Shown piece after piece: positions 16,296 through 24,901 of a stretch of DNA of 31,490 nt. The translations under genes were made by a program, and so were the position numbers. The notes under the pieces are model-generated. The model was given only the letters and a program-made list of their open reading frames with translations, did no database searches and was not told the origin of the DNA. The first letter of the stretch is position 1. Each line of letters opens with the position of its first letter. This stretch comes from an uncultured Sutterella sp. (GTDB lineage Bacteria; Pseudomonadota; Gammaproteobacteria; Burkholderiales; Burkholderiaceae_F): contig CAJKSP010000029.1 in assembly GCA_905202595.1 (NCBI GenBank), positions 1-31,490 on the forward strand, given 5' to 3'.

Positions 16296-17684
16296 TCAGC
16301 ATTCGACGATGTTGACGGCCAGTCCGCCCAAGCTCGTCTCCTTGTACTTGCTCTGCATATCGCGTCCGGTCTCTAACATCGTCCGGATGACCTTGTCGAG
16401 GCTGACGTAGTGAGAGCCATTGCCGTTAAGCGCCATGCGCGCCGCATTGATGGCCTCAACCGCCGCAACGGCATTGCGCTCGATGCAGGGAATCTGCACT
16501 TGTCCCGCTACAGGATCGCACGTGAGCCCCAGGTTGTGCTCCATGGCAATCTCCGCAGCATTTTCAATCTGATGAATATCGCCGCCAAGCACAGCGCAAA
16601 GTCCTGCCGCAGCCATGGAACAGGCAACGCCGACTTCGCCTTGGCAGCCGACTTCGGCGCCTGAAATCGAGGCATTTTCCTTATAGAGAATGCCGATGGC
16701 GCCCGCCGTCAGAAGAATTTCCCGCACGCCTGCCTGATGCGGATTCGGCGTATGCCGCAGGTAGTATTCAATGACGGCCGGAATCACGCCTGACGCGCCG
16801 TTCGTCGGCGCAGTCACCACGCGGCCGCCGGCTGCATTTTCTTCGCTGGCAGCAATCGCATAGGCATTCACCCAGTCGAGCACAACCAGCGGATCGCGTT
16901 CAGCTGAACGCGTCTTGAGCTCTTCGGCCAGCCGCTTGGCTCGACGAGCCACTGCAAACGGTCCGGGCAACGGAGCTTCCTGGCGGAAGCCGCGAGACAC
17001 CGCATCGTGCATGACGCGCCAGATGGCGTCGAGCTTGGCCTCCACCTCTTCGCGAGGCATGACGGCCGATTCATTGCGCATCATGAGCTCTGCAATGGAG
17101 ATGTGCGCGTCTTCCGCCATGGCCAAAAGATCTCGAGCGGTTTTATAGGGATAGGGACGCAAAGCGCCGCCTTCCGCCGCCGCAGGCACGACAGGCTTTT
17201 CAGGATCGTCCTCTCGGCCGGCGACGATGAAGCCGCCGCCGACAGAGTAGTAGCGGCGCTCATAGAGCGTGTCACCCTCGGCATCGAGCGCCGCAAACGT
17301 CATGGCATTCGTATGGAATGCAGGCACCTTCTGCGCATGGAAAAGAATGTCTGCAGCAGGATCAAAGCTGACTTCATGCTCGCCAGCCAGGCAAAGCCGC
17401 TTCTCTGCCTTGACCTGTGCCATGGCTTCATGAAGCTTGTCAGGATCAAAGGTTTCCGGCGCTTCGCCCATAAGGCCGAGCTGCACAGCCGTATCGGTTC
17501 CGTGGCCTCGGCCTGTGGCTGCAAGGCTCCCCATCAGTTCGACGCGCACGCTGGCCGTCTGCTCCAGAAGGCCCTTCGTTCGGAGCTGCTTGACAAAGGC
17601 GCTGCCCGCCCGCATGGGGCCGACCGTATGAGAGGAAGAAGGGCCGATGCCGACCCGAAACATGTCGAAGACGCTGACAGCCAT
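16296..17684 (-). CDS. sdaA: L-serine dehydratase (single-chain, iron-sulfur)
   Basis: This cytosolic [4Fe-4S] enzyme deaminates L-serine to pyruvate and ammonia. The 462 residues show the single-chain SdaA/SdaB architecture: the N-terminal beta domain with SVFDMFRVGIGPSSSHTVGP (4-23) and the alpha domain with APTNGASGVIPA, ISGAEVGCQGEVGVACSMAA and LTCDPVAGQVQIPC. The last two hold the cluster Cys residues. The C-terminus keeps the family's GGLAVNIVEC ending. The ATG at 17684 follows TGAGG at about 10 bases. It begins 19 bases after msbA on the same strand, so the two are probably one transcript, an unusual pairing of serine catabolism with LPS export. Confidence 0.95.
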   Translation of the reverse strand: MAVSVFDMFRVGIGPSSSHTVGPMRAGSAFVKQLRTKGLLEQTASVRVELMGSLAATGRGHGTDTAVQLGLMGEAPETFDPDKLHEAMAQVKAEKRLCLAGEHEVSFDPAADILFHAQKVPAFHTNAMTFAALDAEGDTLYERRYYSVGGGFIVAGREDDPEKPVVPAAAEGGALRPYPYKTARDLLAMAEDAHISIAELMMRNESAVMPREEVEAKLDAIWRVMHDAVSRGFRQEAPLPGPFAVARRAKRLAEELKTRSAERDPLVVLDWVNAYAIAASEENAAGGRVVTAPTNGASGVIPAVIEYYLRHTPNPHQAGVREILLTAGAIGILYKENASISGAEVGCQGEVGVACSMAAAGLCAVLGGDIHQIENAAEIAMEHNLGLTCDPVAGQVQIPCIERNAVAAVEAINAARMALNGNGSHYVSLDKVIRTMLETGRDMQSKYKETSLGGLAVNIVEC

Positions 17685-17703
17685 GATGCGGTTGCCTCAG
17701 AGG

Positions 17704-19467
17704 TCAATCGAGTCCTCGTGCGGACTCGAACTGAAGATTGTAAAGATGCTCGTACAAGCCGTGCTTGGCCAGCAGTTCCTGATGCGTGCCGATTTCCTTC
17801 ATTTCGCCGTTCTTCATCACAACGATGCGGTCCGCGTCAATGATGGTGGACAAGCGGTGCGCCACGACGAAAGCCGTGCGACCTTTCAAGAGCGTATCGA
17901 TCGATTTCTGGATATGGCGTTCGCTTTCCGTATCGAGCGCGCTGGTCGCCTCGTCAAGCAGAATGATCGGCGCATTCTTCAGAAAAGCTCTCGCAATGGA
18001 AATGCGCTGCCGCTGGCCGCCTGAAAGCTGACTTCCGTTGGCACCCACCGGCGTATCAAAGCCCTGCGGCAGCGCTTTAATGAAGTCCGTCAGCGCAGCC
18101 GCCTCTGCCGCCGCCTCGATCTGCTCACGCGTCACGGAATCCTGACAGCCGTAGGCAATGTTAGCGGCAATAGTGTCGTCAAAAATCACCACTTCCTGAC
18201 TCACCAGGCCGATGTGCTTGCGCAGGCTTTTAAGCGTCAGCTCGCTCTGCGCGACGCCGTCGAAATAAATTTCGCCGGATGTCGGCGCCCAGAAGCGCGG
18301 AATCAAGTTGATGAGCGTCGACTTGCCGGATCCGGAAGAGCCGACAAGTGCAATGATTTCTCCGGGCTTCACGTCAAGCGTGAAGTCCTTGACGGCCGGT
18401 TCGTCTTTTTCTGGATAAGAGAAGGACACGTGCTCAAAGCGGACAGCGCCGGCGCACTGGACAAGCTTAGTGCTGCCCGGATCCTCTTCAATCGGCTCGT
18501 CAATGGTTTTGAAGAGGCTTTCTGCCGCAGCCGTCATGGCTGCCGTCGAGCCGTTGAGCGTCGACAGATGCCGAATGGGCGGCATCAGCAGCAGAAGCGC
18601 CGTCAGAAACGTTGTGAATTCGCCGATCGTAACGAGTCCCGTCTGAGCCTGGCTGAGTGCAAACACCACCACCACGGAAACGCCGCTCATGGCAATGAGC
18701 TGCGTAAGCGGCGTCGCAGCGGCAGAAACGCGCTGCTGGCGCAGCAGCAAGCTCTTCAGATGTTCATTGACCTTTCGGAAGCGTTCCGCTTCAAAGGCAT
18801 AGCCGTCGTAGATCTTCACGACGCGCTCGCCGTGATACGTCTCCTGAATGGCGCCGATGAGCTTGCCGAAGGTCGTCTGCGTCTGCTGCGTCAGACTCTT
18901 GATGCGCTTGTTGACCCAGCGGAGAACCAGTGCGAGCAGCGGCGCGACGACAAAAGTGACGAGCGTCAGGAGCCAGTTGTGATAGAGAAGAACGGCTATC
19001 AAGCAGACGATTTGAATGGAATCGCGGATGATAGTCGTCATGACCTTGGCCGCTTCGCTGAGCGCTGCAGAGGCCTCATTGATGAATTTAGCCTGCACTT
19101 CCGCGCATCGATGAGACAGATAGCGTTCATCGCTCCAATGCAGAATGCGCTCGAAAAGAAGCGTGCGGACCTGAATGAGCACATTCTGAGAAACGCGGAC
19201 CAGCAGGAAAGAGCTTAGATACTGCGACCCGCCGTGCAGAATTGAAACCCCAATCAGCGCAACAGGCGCCAGCACCGCAACGATGGAATCCTGCTGATAA
19301 AAGCTCATGTCCGTGAGCTTGCCCAATAGAAGCGCGATAAGCGATGAAGCGCCGCCGCCAGCCGCCATGGCCGCCGCCGCACCGATCAGGTACCACTTGT
19401 ACGGCGGCAAATACTTGAACAGGCGCATCAGCTGCGGATTGCCGAGAACAGGGAGCTTTTCAAGCAT
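17704..19467 (-). CDS. msbA: lipid A export ABC transporter, ATP-binding/permease protein MsbA
   Basis: This homodimeric inner-membrane flippase moves lipid A-core to the periplasmic leaflet. The 587 residues match the half-transporter length. A six-helix membrane domain fills the first half, then the ATPase domain with Walker A GSSGSGKST (about 374-382), signature LSGGQRQRISIARAF, Walker B IILLDEATSALD and the switch His in VAHRLST. The family includes other exporters, but length and LPS context favour MsbA. It is divergent from a GT9-GT8-GT2 glycosyltransferase run, which supports an LPS role. sdaA follows 19 bases after its stop. Confidence 0.9.
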   Translation of the reverse strand: MLEKLPVLGNPQLMRLFKYLPPYKWYLIGAAAAMAAGGGASSLIALLLGKLTDMSFYQQDSIVAVLAPVALIGVSILHGGSQYLSSFLLVRVSQNVLIQVRTLLFERILHWSDERYLSHRCAEVQAKFINEASAALSEAAKVMTTIIRDSIQIVCLIAVLLYHNWLLTLVTFVVAPLLALVLRWVNKRIKSLTQQTQTTFGKLIGAIQETYHGERVVKIYDGYAFEAERFRKVNEHLKSLLLRQQRVSAAATPLTQLIAMSGVSVVVVFALSQAQTGLVTIGEFTTFLTALLLLMPPIRHLSTLNGSTAAMTAAAESLFKTIDEPIEEDPGSTKLVQCAGAVRFEHVSFSYPEKDEPAVKDFTLDVKPGEIIALVGSSGSGKSTLINLIPRFWAPTSGEIYFDGVAQSELTLKSLRKHIGLVSQEVVIFDDTIAANIAYGCQDSVTREQIEAAAEAAALTDFIKALPQGFDTPVGANGSQLSGGQRQRISIARAFLKNAPIILLDEATSALDTESERHIQKSIDTLLKGRTAFVVAHRLSTIIDADRIVVMKNGEMKEIGTHQELLAKHGLYEHLYNLQFESARGLD

Positions 19468-19514
19468 GAATGAAGGCTTTCCTAGGGTTGTCTTGGCCCC
19501 TCATCTTATAGGCT

Positions 19515-19537
19515 TTTCCTCGATAGAATCGAGGAAA
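19515..19537. promoter_or_regulatory. 10-bp inverted repeat in the msbA/GT9 divergent promoter region
   Basis: Arms TTTCCTCGAT (19515-19524) and ATCGAGGAAA (19528-19537) flank AGA. Neither side has the T-run expected of a terminator. Five bases further on is a TTGACA (19542-19547) that could serve as a -35 for the glycosyltransferase run, but no good -10 follows. An operator for a dimeric regulator shared by both directions is possible; a hairpin in a leader RNA is the alternative. Confidence 0.4.
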
Positions 19538-19584
19538 GTGTTTGACATTCTTTCCCTCCTTCTTGCCACAAAAGGATTCTCTCG

Positions 19585-20523
19585 ATGCCTACCGTCCTTT
19601 GCCGCCTCCCCAATCACGTCGGCGACTGCTGCATGACGCTGCCAGCCTTGCGCCTCCTGGAGGCAAGCGGCTTTACGCCCGTTCTCACCGGCAAGCGCTG
19701 GGCGGAAGATTTGATGGCCGGCATGGGCTGGCGCTTTGATCCCATTGAGGGGCACGTGACGGAGGATTTGTCTCGCATTCGCCGGCTGGCCGGCTTCCAA
19801 GGCCAGCATCCGCTCGGCCTCCTCTTCCCCAACTCTTTCAGCTCCGCGCTGCTTTACCGCATCGGCGGCATCCGCAGCGCCGGCTATCCGACAGACGGCC
19901 GGTCATTGCTTCTCGATCAAAAAGTGCCGGAGCCGCCTAAAGACATCCATGAGGTGGAGCGCTTCTTCAGACTGGCTGAAGGCGCGGTCAAAGGATGGGG
20001 AAAAACGCCGGCATTCAACAATCCGCCGCCCAGCCTCGGCCTGAAGCTCTTGAAGCGTCATGAAGCTGCCGCACGCAATCTCATTGAAGAGCACGGCATT
20101 CCCAAGCGCTTTGCTCTGCTCGCGCCGATTGCACGAGGCCTGCACCACGGCAAGGAAAAGCACTGGAAGCATTTCAATGAGCTCTGCCAGCCGCTTCGCA
20201 GCAAAGGCATTGAGCCGATCGTCTTCCCCTCGCCAGATGAAGAAGCGGACGCTCGAGCGGCCTGCCCGGACGCCAAGTTCTGCCCGCCCACTACGCTCGG
20301 CAACTACGCTGCGCTCGCCCGGCTGGCTTCCATTGTCATTGCCAATGATTCCGGCATCAGCCATATCGCTGCGGCTGTCGACGCCCCGCAAATTACGCTC
20401 ATTGGCGTCACGGATCCGGCCCGCACGCGTCCTTGGAACGCCAAGGCCAAAGTGCTCGGCAGTCCTGAAAAGGGCTGGCCCACTGTCGATGATGTGCTTC
20501 AGACGCTCGACAAAATGCTCTGA
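19585..20523 (+). CDS. glycosyltransferase family 9 (heptosyltransferase-like)
   Basis: The 312-residue protein has the GT9 layout: N-terminal CRLPNHVGDCCMTLPALRLL, LLFPNSFSSALLYRIGGI in the middle (close to the WaaF pattern), and NDSGISHIAAAVDAPQITLIG as the nucleotide-sugar site. GT9 enzymes add heptose from ADP-heptose to the LPS inner core on the cytosolic side of the inner membrane. A WaaF-type role is the best guess. AAAGGA lies 8 bases before the ATG at 19585. It is the first gene of a run with GT8 and GT2 genes and is divergent from msbA. GC here matches the chromosome, unlike the end of the run. Confidence 0.85.
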   Translation: MPTVLCRLPNHVGDCCMTLPALRLLEASGFTPVLTGKRWAEDLMAGMGWRFDPIEGHVTEDLSRIRRLAGFQGQHPLGLLFPNSFSSALLYRIGGIRSAGYPTDGRSLLLDQKVPEPPKDIHEVERFFRLAEGAVKGWGKTPAFNNPPPSLGLKLLKRHEAAARNLIEEHGIPKRFALLAPIARGLHHGKEKHWKHFNELCQPLRSKGIEPIVFPSPDEEADARAACPDAKFCPPTTLGNYAALARLASIVIANDSGISHIAAAVDAPQITLIGVTDPARTRPWNAKAKVLGSPEKGWPTVDDVLQTLDKML

Positions 20524-20551
20524 TTGAACCCGGCCTTTGATTCAGCTTCTT

Positions 20552-21490
20552 ATGTCTCAAGATCGCATTCACTTAGTGCTGAGCTGCGACGACAACTTCG
20601 CGCAGCATGCCGGCGTGCTGATGCAGTCGCTGCTGCGCACTGCGGCACACCCGAACCGATTGGTCTTTCACCTGATCGACGGCGGCATTCAGCCCGACAA
20701 TCTTCAAAAAATACAAGCCATCGTCAGCAGCTGGAGCGCACAGCTGGATCTGCTGCACATTGATCAACAGCGCTTCTCTCACCTTTTTTTATCTCACCAA
20801 TATTCGCTGGCGACGTATTACCGGCTCATCATCGGCGAACTGCTTCCTGCCGAAATCAGCCGCTGCATCTATCTAGACTGCGACATGGTGGCGCTCTCGG
20901 ACATTGAAGAGCTCTGGAAAACGGATTTGCAAGGCTGCCCTCTCGGCGCTGTCATCGATCACGGACTGATGGTGTCAGCGAAGAACTTTCAAGAGAAGCA
21001 GCGAGATTTAGGACTGTCGGACAAAGATCTCTATTTCAACGCCGGCCTTCTGCTTTTAGACGTCGCGCAGTGGCGGCAATTGGGCTTGGATTCCACAGCG
21101 CTCAGCCTGGCTTCAAGCCGCGCCTTCCGCAGCCATGATCAAGACGTGTTGAATCTCCTTTTCAAGGGGAATTGGACGGTTCTTCATACAAAGTGGAACT
21201 GCATGCCGGCTGTCTATGGATTCAGCTTCAGGCTTTTCCGGCAGATGAATCGATTCCCAGATGTTGCCGAAGCGCGCCGGCATCCTGCCATCATTCATTA
21301 TGCCGGCCGCTACAAACCTTGGGAGTTTGACGAAAGTCCAGCTTTTAATAGTGGCTACTATTTAAATCTAAAAGAAACGCCTTTCTTCAAAGACTTTACT
21401 CCTACCCGAAGTCCGCAAAATCGCAACAAGACTCTTCGTAGTGAATTATTCCGCATCAATTTTGGAAATTTCCTTTATCAATTTTTATAA
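20552..21490 (+). CDS. glycosyltransferase family 8 (LPS hexosyltransferase-like)
   Basis: The 312-residue GT8 enzyme resembles LgtC/WaaJ-type LPS galactosyl- or glucosyltransferases. It begins DRIHLVLSCDDNFAQHAGV and has SLATYYRLIIGELLP, the metal-binding DxD in YLDCDMVALSD (about 106-116), YFNAGLLLLD, and the C-terminal IHYAGRYKPWEF. The sugar and acceptor cannot be read from the sequence. I chose the ATG at 20552 (MSQDRIHLVL). A TTG start five codons upstream is open, and no Shine-Dalgarno is evident for either. It starts 28 bases after the GT9 gene and ends 2 bases before the GT2 gene. The last 60 or so codons are noticeably richer in A and T than the rest. Confidence 0.86.
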   Translation: MSQDRIHLVLSCDDNFAQHAGVLMQSLLRTAAHPNRLVFHLIDGGIQPDNLQKIQAIVSSWSAQLDLLHIDQQRFSHLFLSHQYSLATYYRLIIGELLPAEISRCIYLDCDMVALSDIEELWKTDLQGCPLGAVIDHGLMVSAKNFQEKQRDLGLSDKDLYFNAGLLLLDVAQWRQLGLDSTALSLASSRAFRSHDQDVLNLLFKGNWTVLHTKWNCMPAVYGFSFRLFRQMNRFPDVAEARRHPAIIHYAGRYKPWEFDESPAFNSGYYLNLKETPFFKDFTPTRSPQNRNKTLRSELFRINFGNFLYQFL

Positions 21491-21492
21491 AT

Positions 21493-22242
21493 ATGAGTTG
21501 CTCCGTAGTTATTGTTGCAAAAAATGAAGAACGCAACCTTCAGGATTGCATAGAAAGTTGCAAGGCATTTGCTGATGAGGTTGTGGTTGTAGATGATTAC
21601 AGCACAGATTCAACGGTCCAAGTAGCGCAAACATGTGGTGCAAAAGTCTTTCAGCGCTCGATGGATGGAAATTGGGGAGCACAGCAAACTTTCGCCATTC
21701 AATCTGCCACTCAAGATTGGGTTTTTCTCATTGACGCTGATGAACGATGCCTTCCTGAGACTGCAAAAGAAATTGCCGCTATTGTTAGAACACAACCTAA
21801 CAAAGCTTATCGAGTTCGCCGCCTAAACCATTTTCGCCAGAAAATGGTGAGGCATGGCTCGTTGTCTCCTGACTGGGTCATTCGACTTTTGCCTCGAATT
21901 GGAACTAGTGTAGAAGGCTTTGTACACCCAAAAATTCAATTTGCTTGTCCCTTATCTGATTTGCAAGGCTGTCTGCTACATTTCACGTACCAAACTTGGA
22001 CGCAGCTGGAAGGCAAGATGCAGAAATATGCCCGTCTGGCTGCGATGAAATATCACGAAGAGGGCAAGAAAAGCCATTTCGTCCTGGATGTCACGCTGCG
22101 GCCGCTCTTTTCCTTTTTCAAGATGTATGTGCTGAAGCTGGGCTTCTTAGACGGCGCCTTAGGCTTCGCTCTGGCGCTTAACTACGCCGACTACACGCTC
22201 TCCAAATATTTCCAGCTTCACGAGCTGGAGTCTTCCGACTAA
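21493..22242 (+). CDS. glycosyltransferase family 2 (WaaE/KdtX-like)
   Basis: The 249-residue GT-A enzyme shows CSVVIVAKNEERNL at the start, VVVDDYSTDST (31-41), FLIDADERCLPE (78-89) carrying the DxD-type DAD, and the VRRLNHF...HGSLSPDWVIRL region typical of the WaaE/KdtX LPS core glucosyltransferase group. A hydrophobic C-terminal stretch likely contacts the membrane. It begins 2 bases after the GT8 stop, so translation is probably coupled. The first two thirds (to about 22000) are AT-rich, then composition returns abruptly to the chromosomal level. Its stop codon overlaps that of recN on the other strand. Confidence 0.86.
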   Translation: MSCSVVIVAKNEERNLQDCIESCKAFADEVVVVDDYSTDSTVQVAQTCGAKVFQRSMDGNWGAQQTFAIQSATQDWVFLIDADERCLPETAKEIAAIVRTQPNKAYRVRRLNHFRQKMVRHGSLSPDWVIRLLPRIGTSVEGFVHPKIQFACPLSDLQGCLLHFTYQTWTQLEGKMQKYARLAAMKYHEEGKKSHFVLDVTLRPLFSFFKMYVLKLGFLDGALGFALALNYADYTLSKYFQLHELESSD

Positions 22243-23894
22243 TTTTTGCTGACGCCAAGCATTTCCTCTGCAAGCCGCTGCGTTCGATCGGTGCGGCTTC
22301 CAGAAAGCATGCGCGAAATTTCTAAAATGCGCGCCTGCCCGCTTAGCGCTTGAATGCGGCTGAATGTTTCTCCGTCGCGAGAAAACTTTTCAATGCGCAG
22401 ATGCGCGCTGCCGGCCGCAGCAACTTGAGGCAGATGCGTAATGCAGATGACCTGACGATGGCTGGCGAGCATCTTCAGCAACTCGCCTACGCGCAGCGCT
22501 GTCGAGCCGCCAATGCCGGCATCCACTTCGTCAAACACCAGCGTCTGAACTGGAGAAAACTGCGTTGTGACAACAGAAATGGCCAGACTGACGCGAGAGA
22601 GCTCGCCGCCGGACGCCACCTTGCTGAGCGGCCTCAGCTCTGCGCCAAGGTGCCCGGCAAAAAGGAAATTGCAGGCTTCAAGCCCTGTCGGCGAGGGATC
22701 CGTAGATTCAAGGCAGACTGAAAAGTGGCTGTCCTTCAACGCCAGTTCGCCGAATTGCTTCGTGACGGCGTTCTCCAAGCGCGCAGCTGCTGCCTTGCGA
22801 GAGGCGCTCAGTGCTTCTGCCTCTTGCCTGAAGGCGGCCTCGGACTGACGAACTCGCTCTTCGAGCTGCGGGATGGCATTGCCCGCCTGCAGCGCATGAA
22901 TCTTCTCCTGCATGGCCGTCCACTCGGCATGAAGCGCTTCCGGCTGCACATGAAAGCGATTGGCCAAGCGGAAGTAATCAGAAACACGCTTGTCCAGCTT
23001 TTCAAAGCGCTCTTCGTCCAGATCGATCATATCCAGATACCCGCTCAGTTCCCGACTGGCGTCTTCAACCAAATCAATCGCTGTGGCTAGCGACGACATC
23101 ATGTCGCTCAAACGGCTGTCAAATTGAGATGCTGATTCAATCTGATGGTACGCTTCGCCCAATGCATCTGCCGCCGCGCTTTCTCCTTCAGTCAGCGACT
23201 CGCGGGCTCGCTGAAGCTTCTCTTCAAGCGCCGCGCGGTGCGAGAGCCGCCGATGCTCCGCATCCAGCCTTTCCCATTCGCCGGCAGCAGGATTGAGCGC
23301 CTGCAGCTCGGCCGCCTTCCAAGACAGCTCCTCGAGCTTGGCCGCAACGAGCGCTGAATCCGCTTTCACCTGATCCAGCATCCGCTTGTCGCGCCGCCAC
23401 GCTGCATAAGTCTGAGCCGTCCTCTTCAGCAGCTCGCCGTGCCCAGCGTACGCATCGAGAAGATGAAGCTGCAGCTTAGGGCGTGCGAGAGACAGAAAGG
23501 CATTCTGACTGTGGATGTCGACCAGCAGTTCGCCGAGCGCCTTCAGCTGCGCTACGGTAGCCGGCATGCCGTTGATCCAAGCGCGGGATCGGCCCTGAGC
23601 ATCAATCGATCGGCGAAGAAGGAGCAAGTCGTCTTCGCCGTTCTGCAAATCCTGCTTCGCGAGCCATGCTGAAGCTTCGGATGTCGGCGAGAATGTGCCG
23701 AAAAGATCCGCTTTAGCCTTTCCCGTCCGCACAACGCCCGCGTCGCCGCGCCCGCCGAGCAAAAGCTTCAGAGCATCGATCAATATGGACTTGCCTGCAC
23801 CGGTTTCGCCCGTCATCACAGTGAAGCCGACAGGAAAGCTGATCTCCAGTTCGTCAACCAGGACGAAATTCTTGAGGCTGAGCGAGAGCAGCAT
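22239..23894 (-). CDS. recN: DNA repair protein RecN
   Basis: This SMC-like ATPase acts in double-strand break repair. The 551 residues match the family length: Walker A in TGETGAGKSILIDAL near the N-terminus, a long Ala/Glu/Leu-rich coiled-coil middle, then LSKVASGGELSRVSLAI (ABC signature) and VFDEVDAGIGG (Walker B). The ATG at 23894 is preceded by AAAGG, lying in the 18-base gap after nadK, so nadK and recN form an operon. The TAG stop overlaps the convergent GT2 stop by 4 bases, and no terminator stands between them. I see no LexA-like box upstream of nadK, but I did not scan systematically. Confidence 0.95.
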   Translation of the reverse strand: MLLSLSLKNFVLVDELEISFPVGFTVMTGETGAGKSILIDALKLLLGGRGDAGVVRTGKAKADLFGTFSPTSEASAWLAKQDLQNGEDDLLLLRRSIDAQGRSRAWINGMPATVAQLKALGELLVDIHSQNAFLSLARPKLQLHLLDAYAGHGELLKRTAQTYAAWRRDKRMLDQVKADSALVAAKLEELSWKAAELQALNPAAGEWERLDAEHRRLSHRAALEEKLQRARESLTEGESAAADALGEAYHQIESASQFDSRLSDMMSSLATAIDLVEDASRELSGYLDMIDLDEERFEKLDKRVSDYFRLANRFHVQPEALHAEWTAMQEKIHALQAGNAIPQLEERVRQSEAAFRQEAEALSASRKAAAARLENAVTKQFGELALKDSHFSVCLESTDPSPTGLEACNFLFAGHLGAELRPLSKVASGGELSRVSLAISVVTTQFSPVQTLVFDEVDAGIGGSTALRVGELLKMLASHRQVICITHLPQVAAAGSAHLRIEKFSRDGETFSRIQALSGQARILEISRMLSGSRTDRTQRLAEEMLGVSKN

Positions 23895-23912
23895 CTTCTG
23901 ACCTTTGACGCG

Positions 23913-24800
23913 TCAAGAAAGCGCAGAGTCCTTCTTGTCGCCGCCGGCTGGCATGAAATTCCACTTGAGCTTCCTGCGAAGCAGCTCGAAGTAGTCGTAC
24001 TCCATCGGATGGAGAATTTCTATGCAAAGATCCGAAACGTGAATGCGCAGCACATCTCCTGGCATCACGTCAAAAAACTCCTGCATGTCGAAGTAGGCTA
24101 CGGCGTCTCGAGCCGCAACAAGCTTGATGTCGATCGTTGCGTCCTCAGGCAGCACGATGGGACGGTTGGAAAGCGTATGCGGCGCCACCGGCACCAGCGT
24201 AACGCCTTGCAGAGACGGATGCAGAATCGGACCGCCGGCCGCAAGCGCATAAGCCGTCGAGCCTGTCGGCGTTGCACAGATGATGCCGTCCGCCGACTGC
24301 CGGGACATCGGCTGTCCATTGACATAAATGGCAAACTCGACCATGCCGCCGGCCTTGCCGTGGCTGAGGCCCAAGTCGTTGACGGCTTCTTTGGCATAAA
24401 TCTCCGTGCCGGAACGGATGATCGACCCGACTAGAAGATGACGCCGATCTCGCTGATGCTTGCCAGACAATACTGCCGGCAGCATCCGAGGCATCTGATC
24501 AAGCGGAATGTCTGTAATGAAGCCGAGCCGGCCGGCATTGACGCCGACAAGCGGCTGCGAAAAGCGGGCTGTATCTCTTGCAACGCCGAGCATCGTGCCG
24601 TCGCCGCCCAGCACAACGCCGATTTGACAGAGCCGCGCAAGCTCCTCTCGCGGATGGCCCGGCCCTTTCAGTCCGTCAAGCGCCTGAGATGCACGTTCAT
24701 CAAGCAGATAGCTGAAGCCCGCTTTCTCAAGCACGCTGATGAGCTGTGAAAGCGGTTCGCGCAGCGATTCTGTCGGCTTGGTATAGATGGCAATCTTCAT
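23913..24800 (-). CDS. nadK: NAD kinase
   Basis: This cytosolic enzyme phosphorylates NAD to NADP. The 295 residues contain the catalytic GGDGTM (65-70), NAGRLGFITDI, and TPTGSTAYALAAGGPIL for NAD binding, with length matching proteobacterial NadK. The ATG at 24800 has AGAGG about 8 bases upstream. It is the first gene of a nadK-recN pair. The fabI terminator lies about 57 bases upstream, so its promoter must sit in that short gap or within the terminator region. Confidence 0.95.
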   Translation of the reverse strand: MKIAIYTKPTESLREPLSQLISVLEKAGFSYLLDERASQALDGLKGPGHPREELARLCQIGVVLGGDGTMLGVARDTARFSQPLVGVNAGRLGFITDIPLDQMPRMLPAVLSGKHQRDRRHLLVGSIIRSGTEIYAKEAVNDLGLSHGKAGGMVEFAIYVNGQPMSRQSADGIICATPTGSTAYALAAGGPILHPSLQGVTLVPVAPHTLSNRPIVLPEDATIDIKLVAARDAVAYFDMQEFFDVMPGDVLRIHVSDLCIEILHPMEYDYFELLRRKLKWNFMPAGGDKKDSALS

Positions 24801-24856
24801 CGAAGCCTCTGTGCGGCTTTATGATCTGCACCCCAACTTGCTTTGGGCGCAAAGTC

Positions 24857-24885
24857 AAAAAAGCCCCGTCAACCGGGGCTTTTTT
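24857..24885 (-). terminator. Rho-independent terminator after fabI
   Basis: AAAAAAGCCCCG (24857-24868) pairs with CGGGGCTTTTTT (24874-24885) around a 5-base loop. It has a GC core with T-runs on either strand and lies just after the fabI stop. Confidence 0.93.
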
Positions 24886-24901
24886 GCATGACAAAACTTT
24901 A

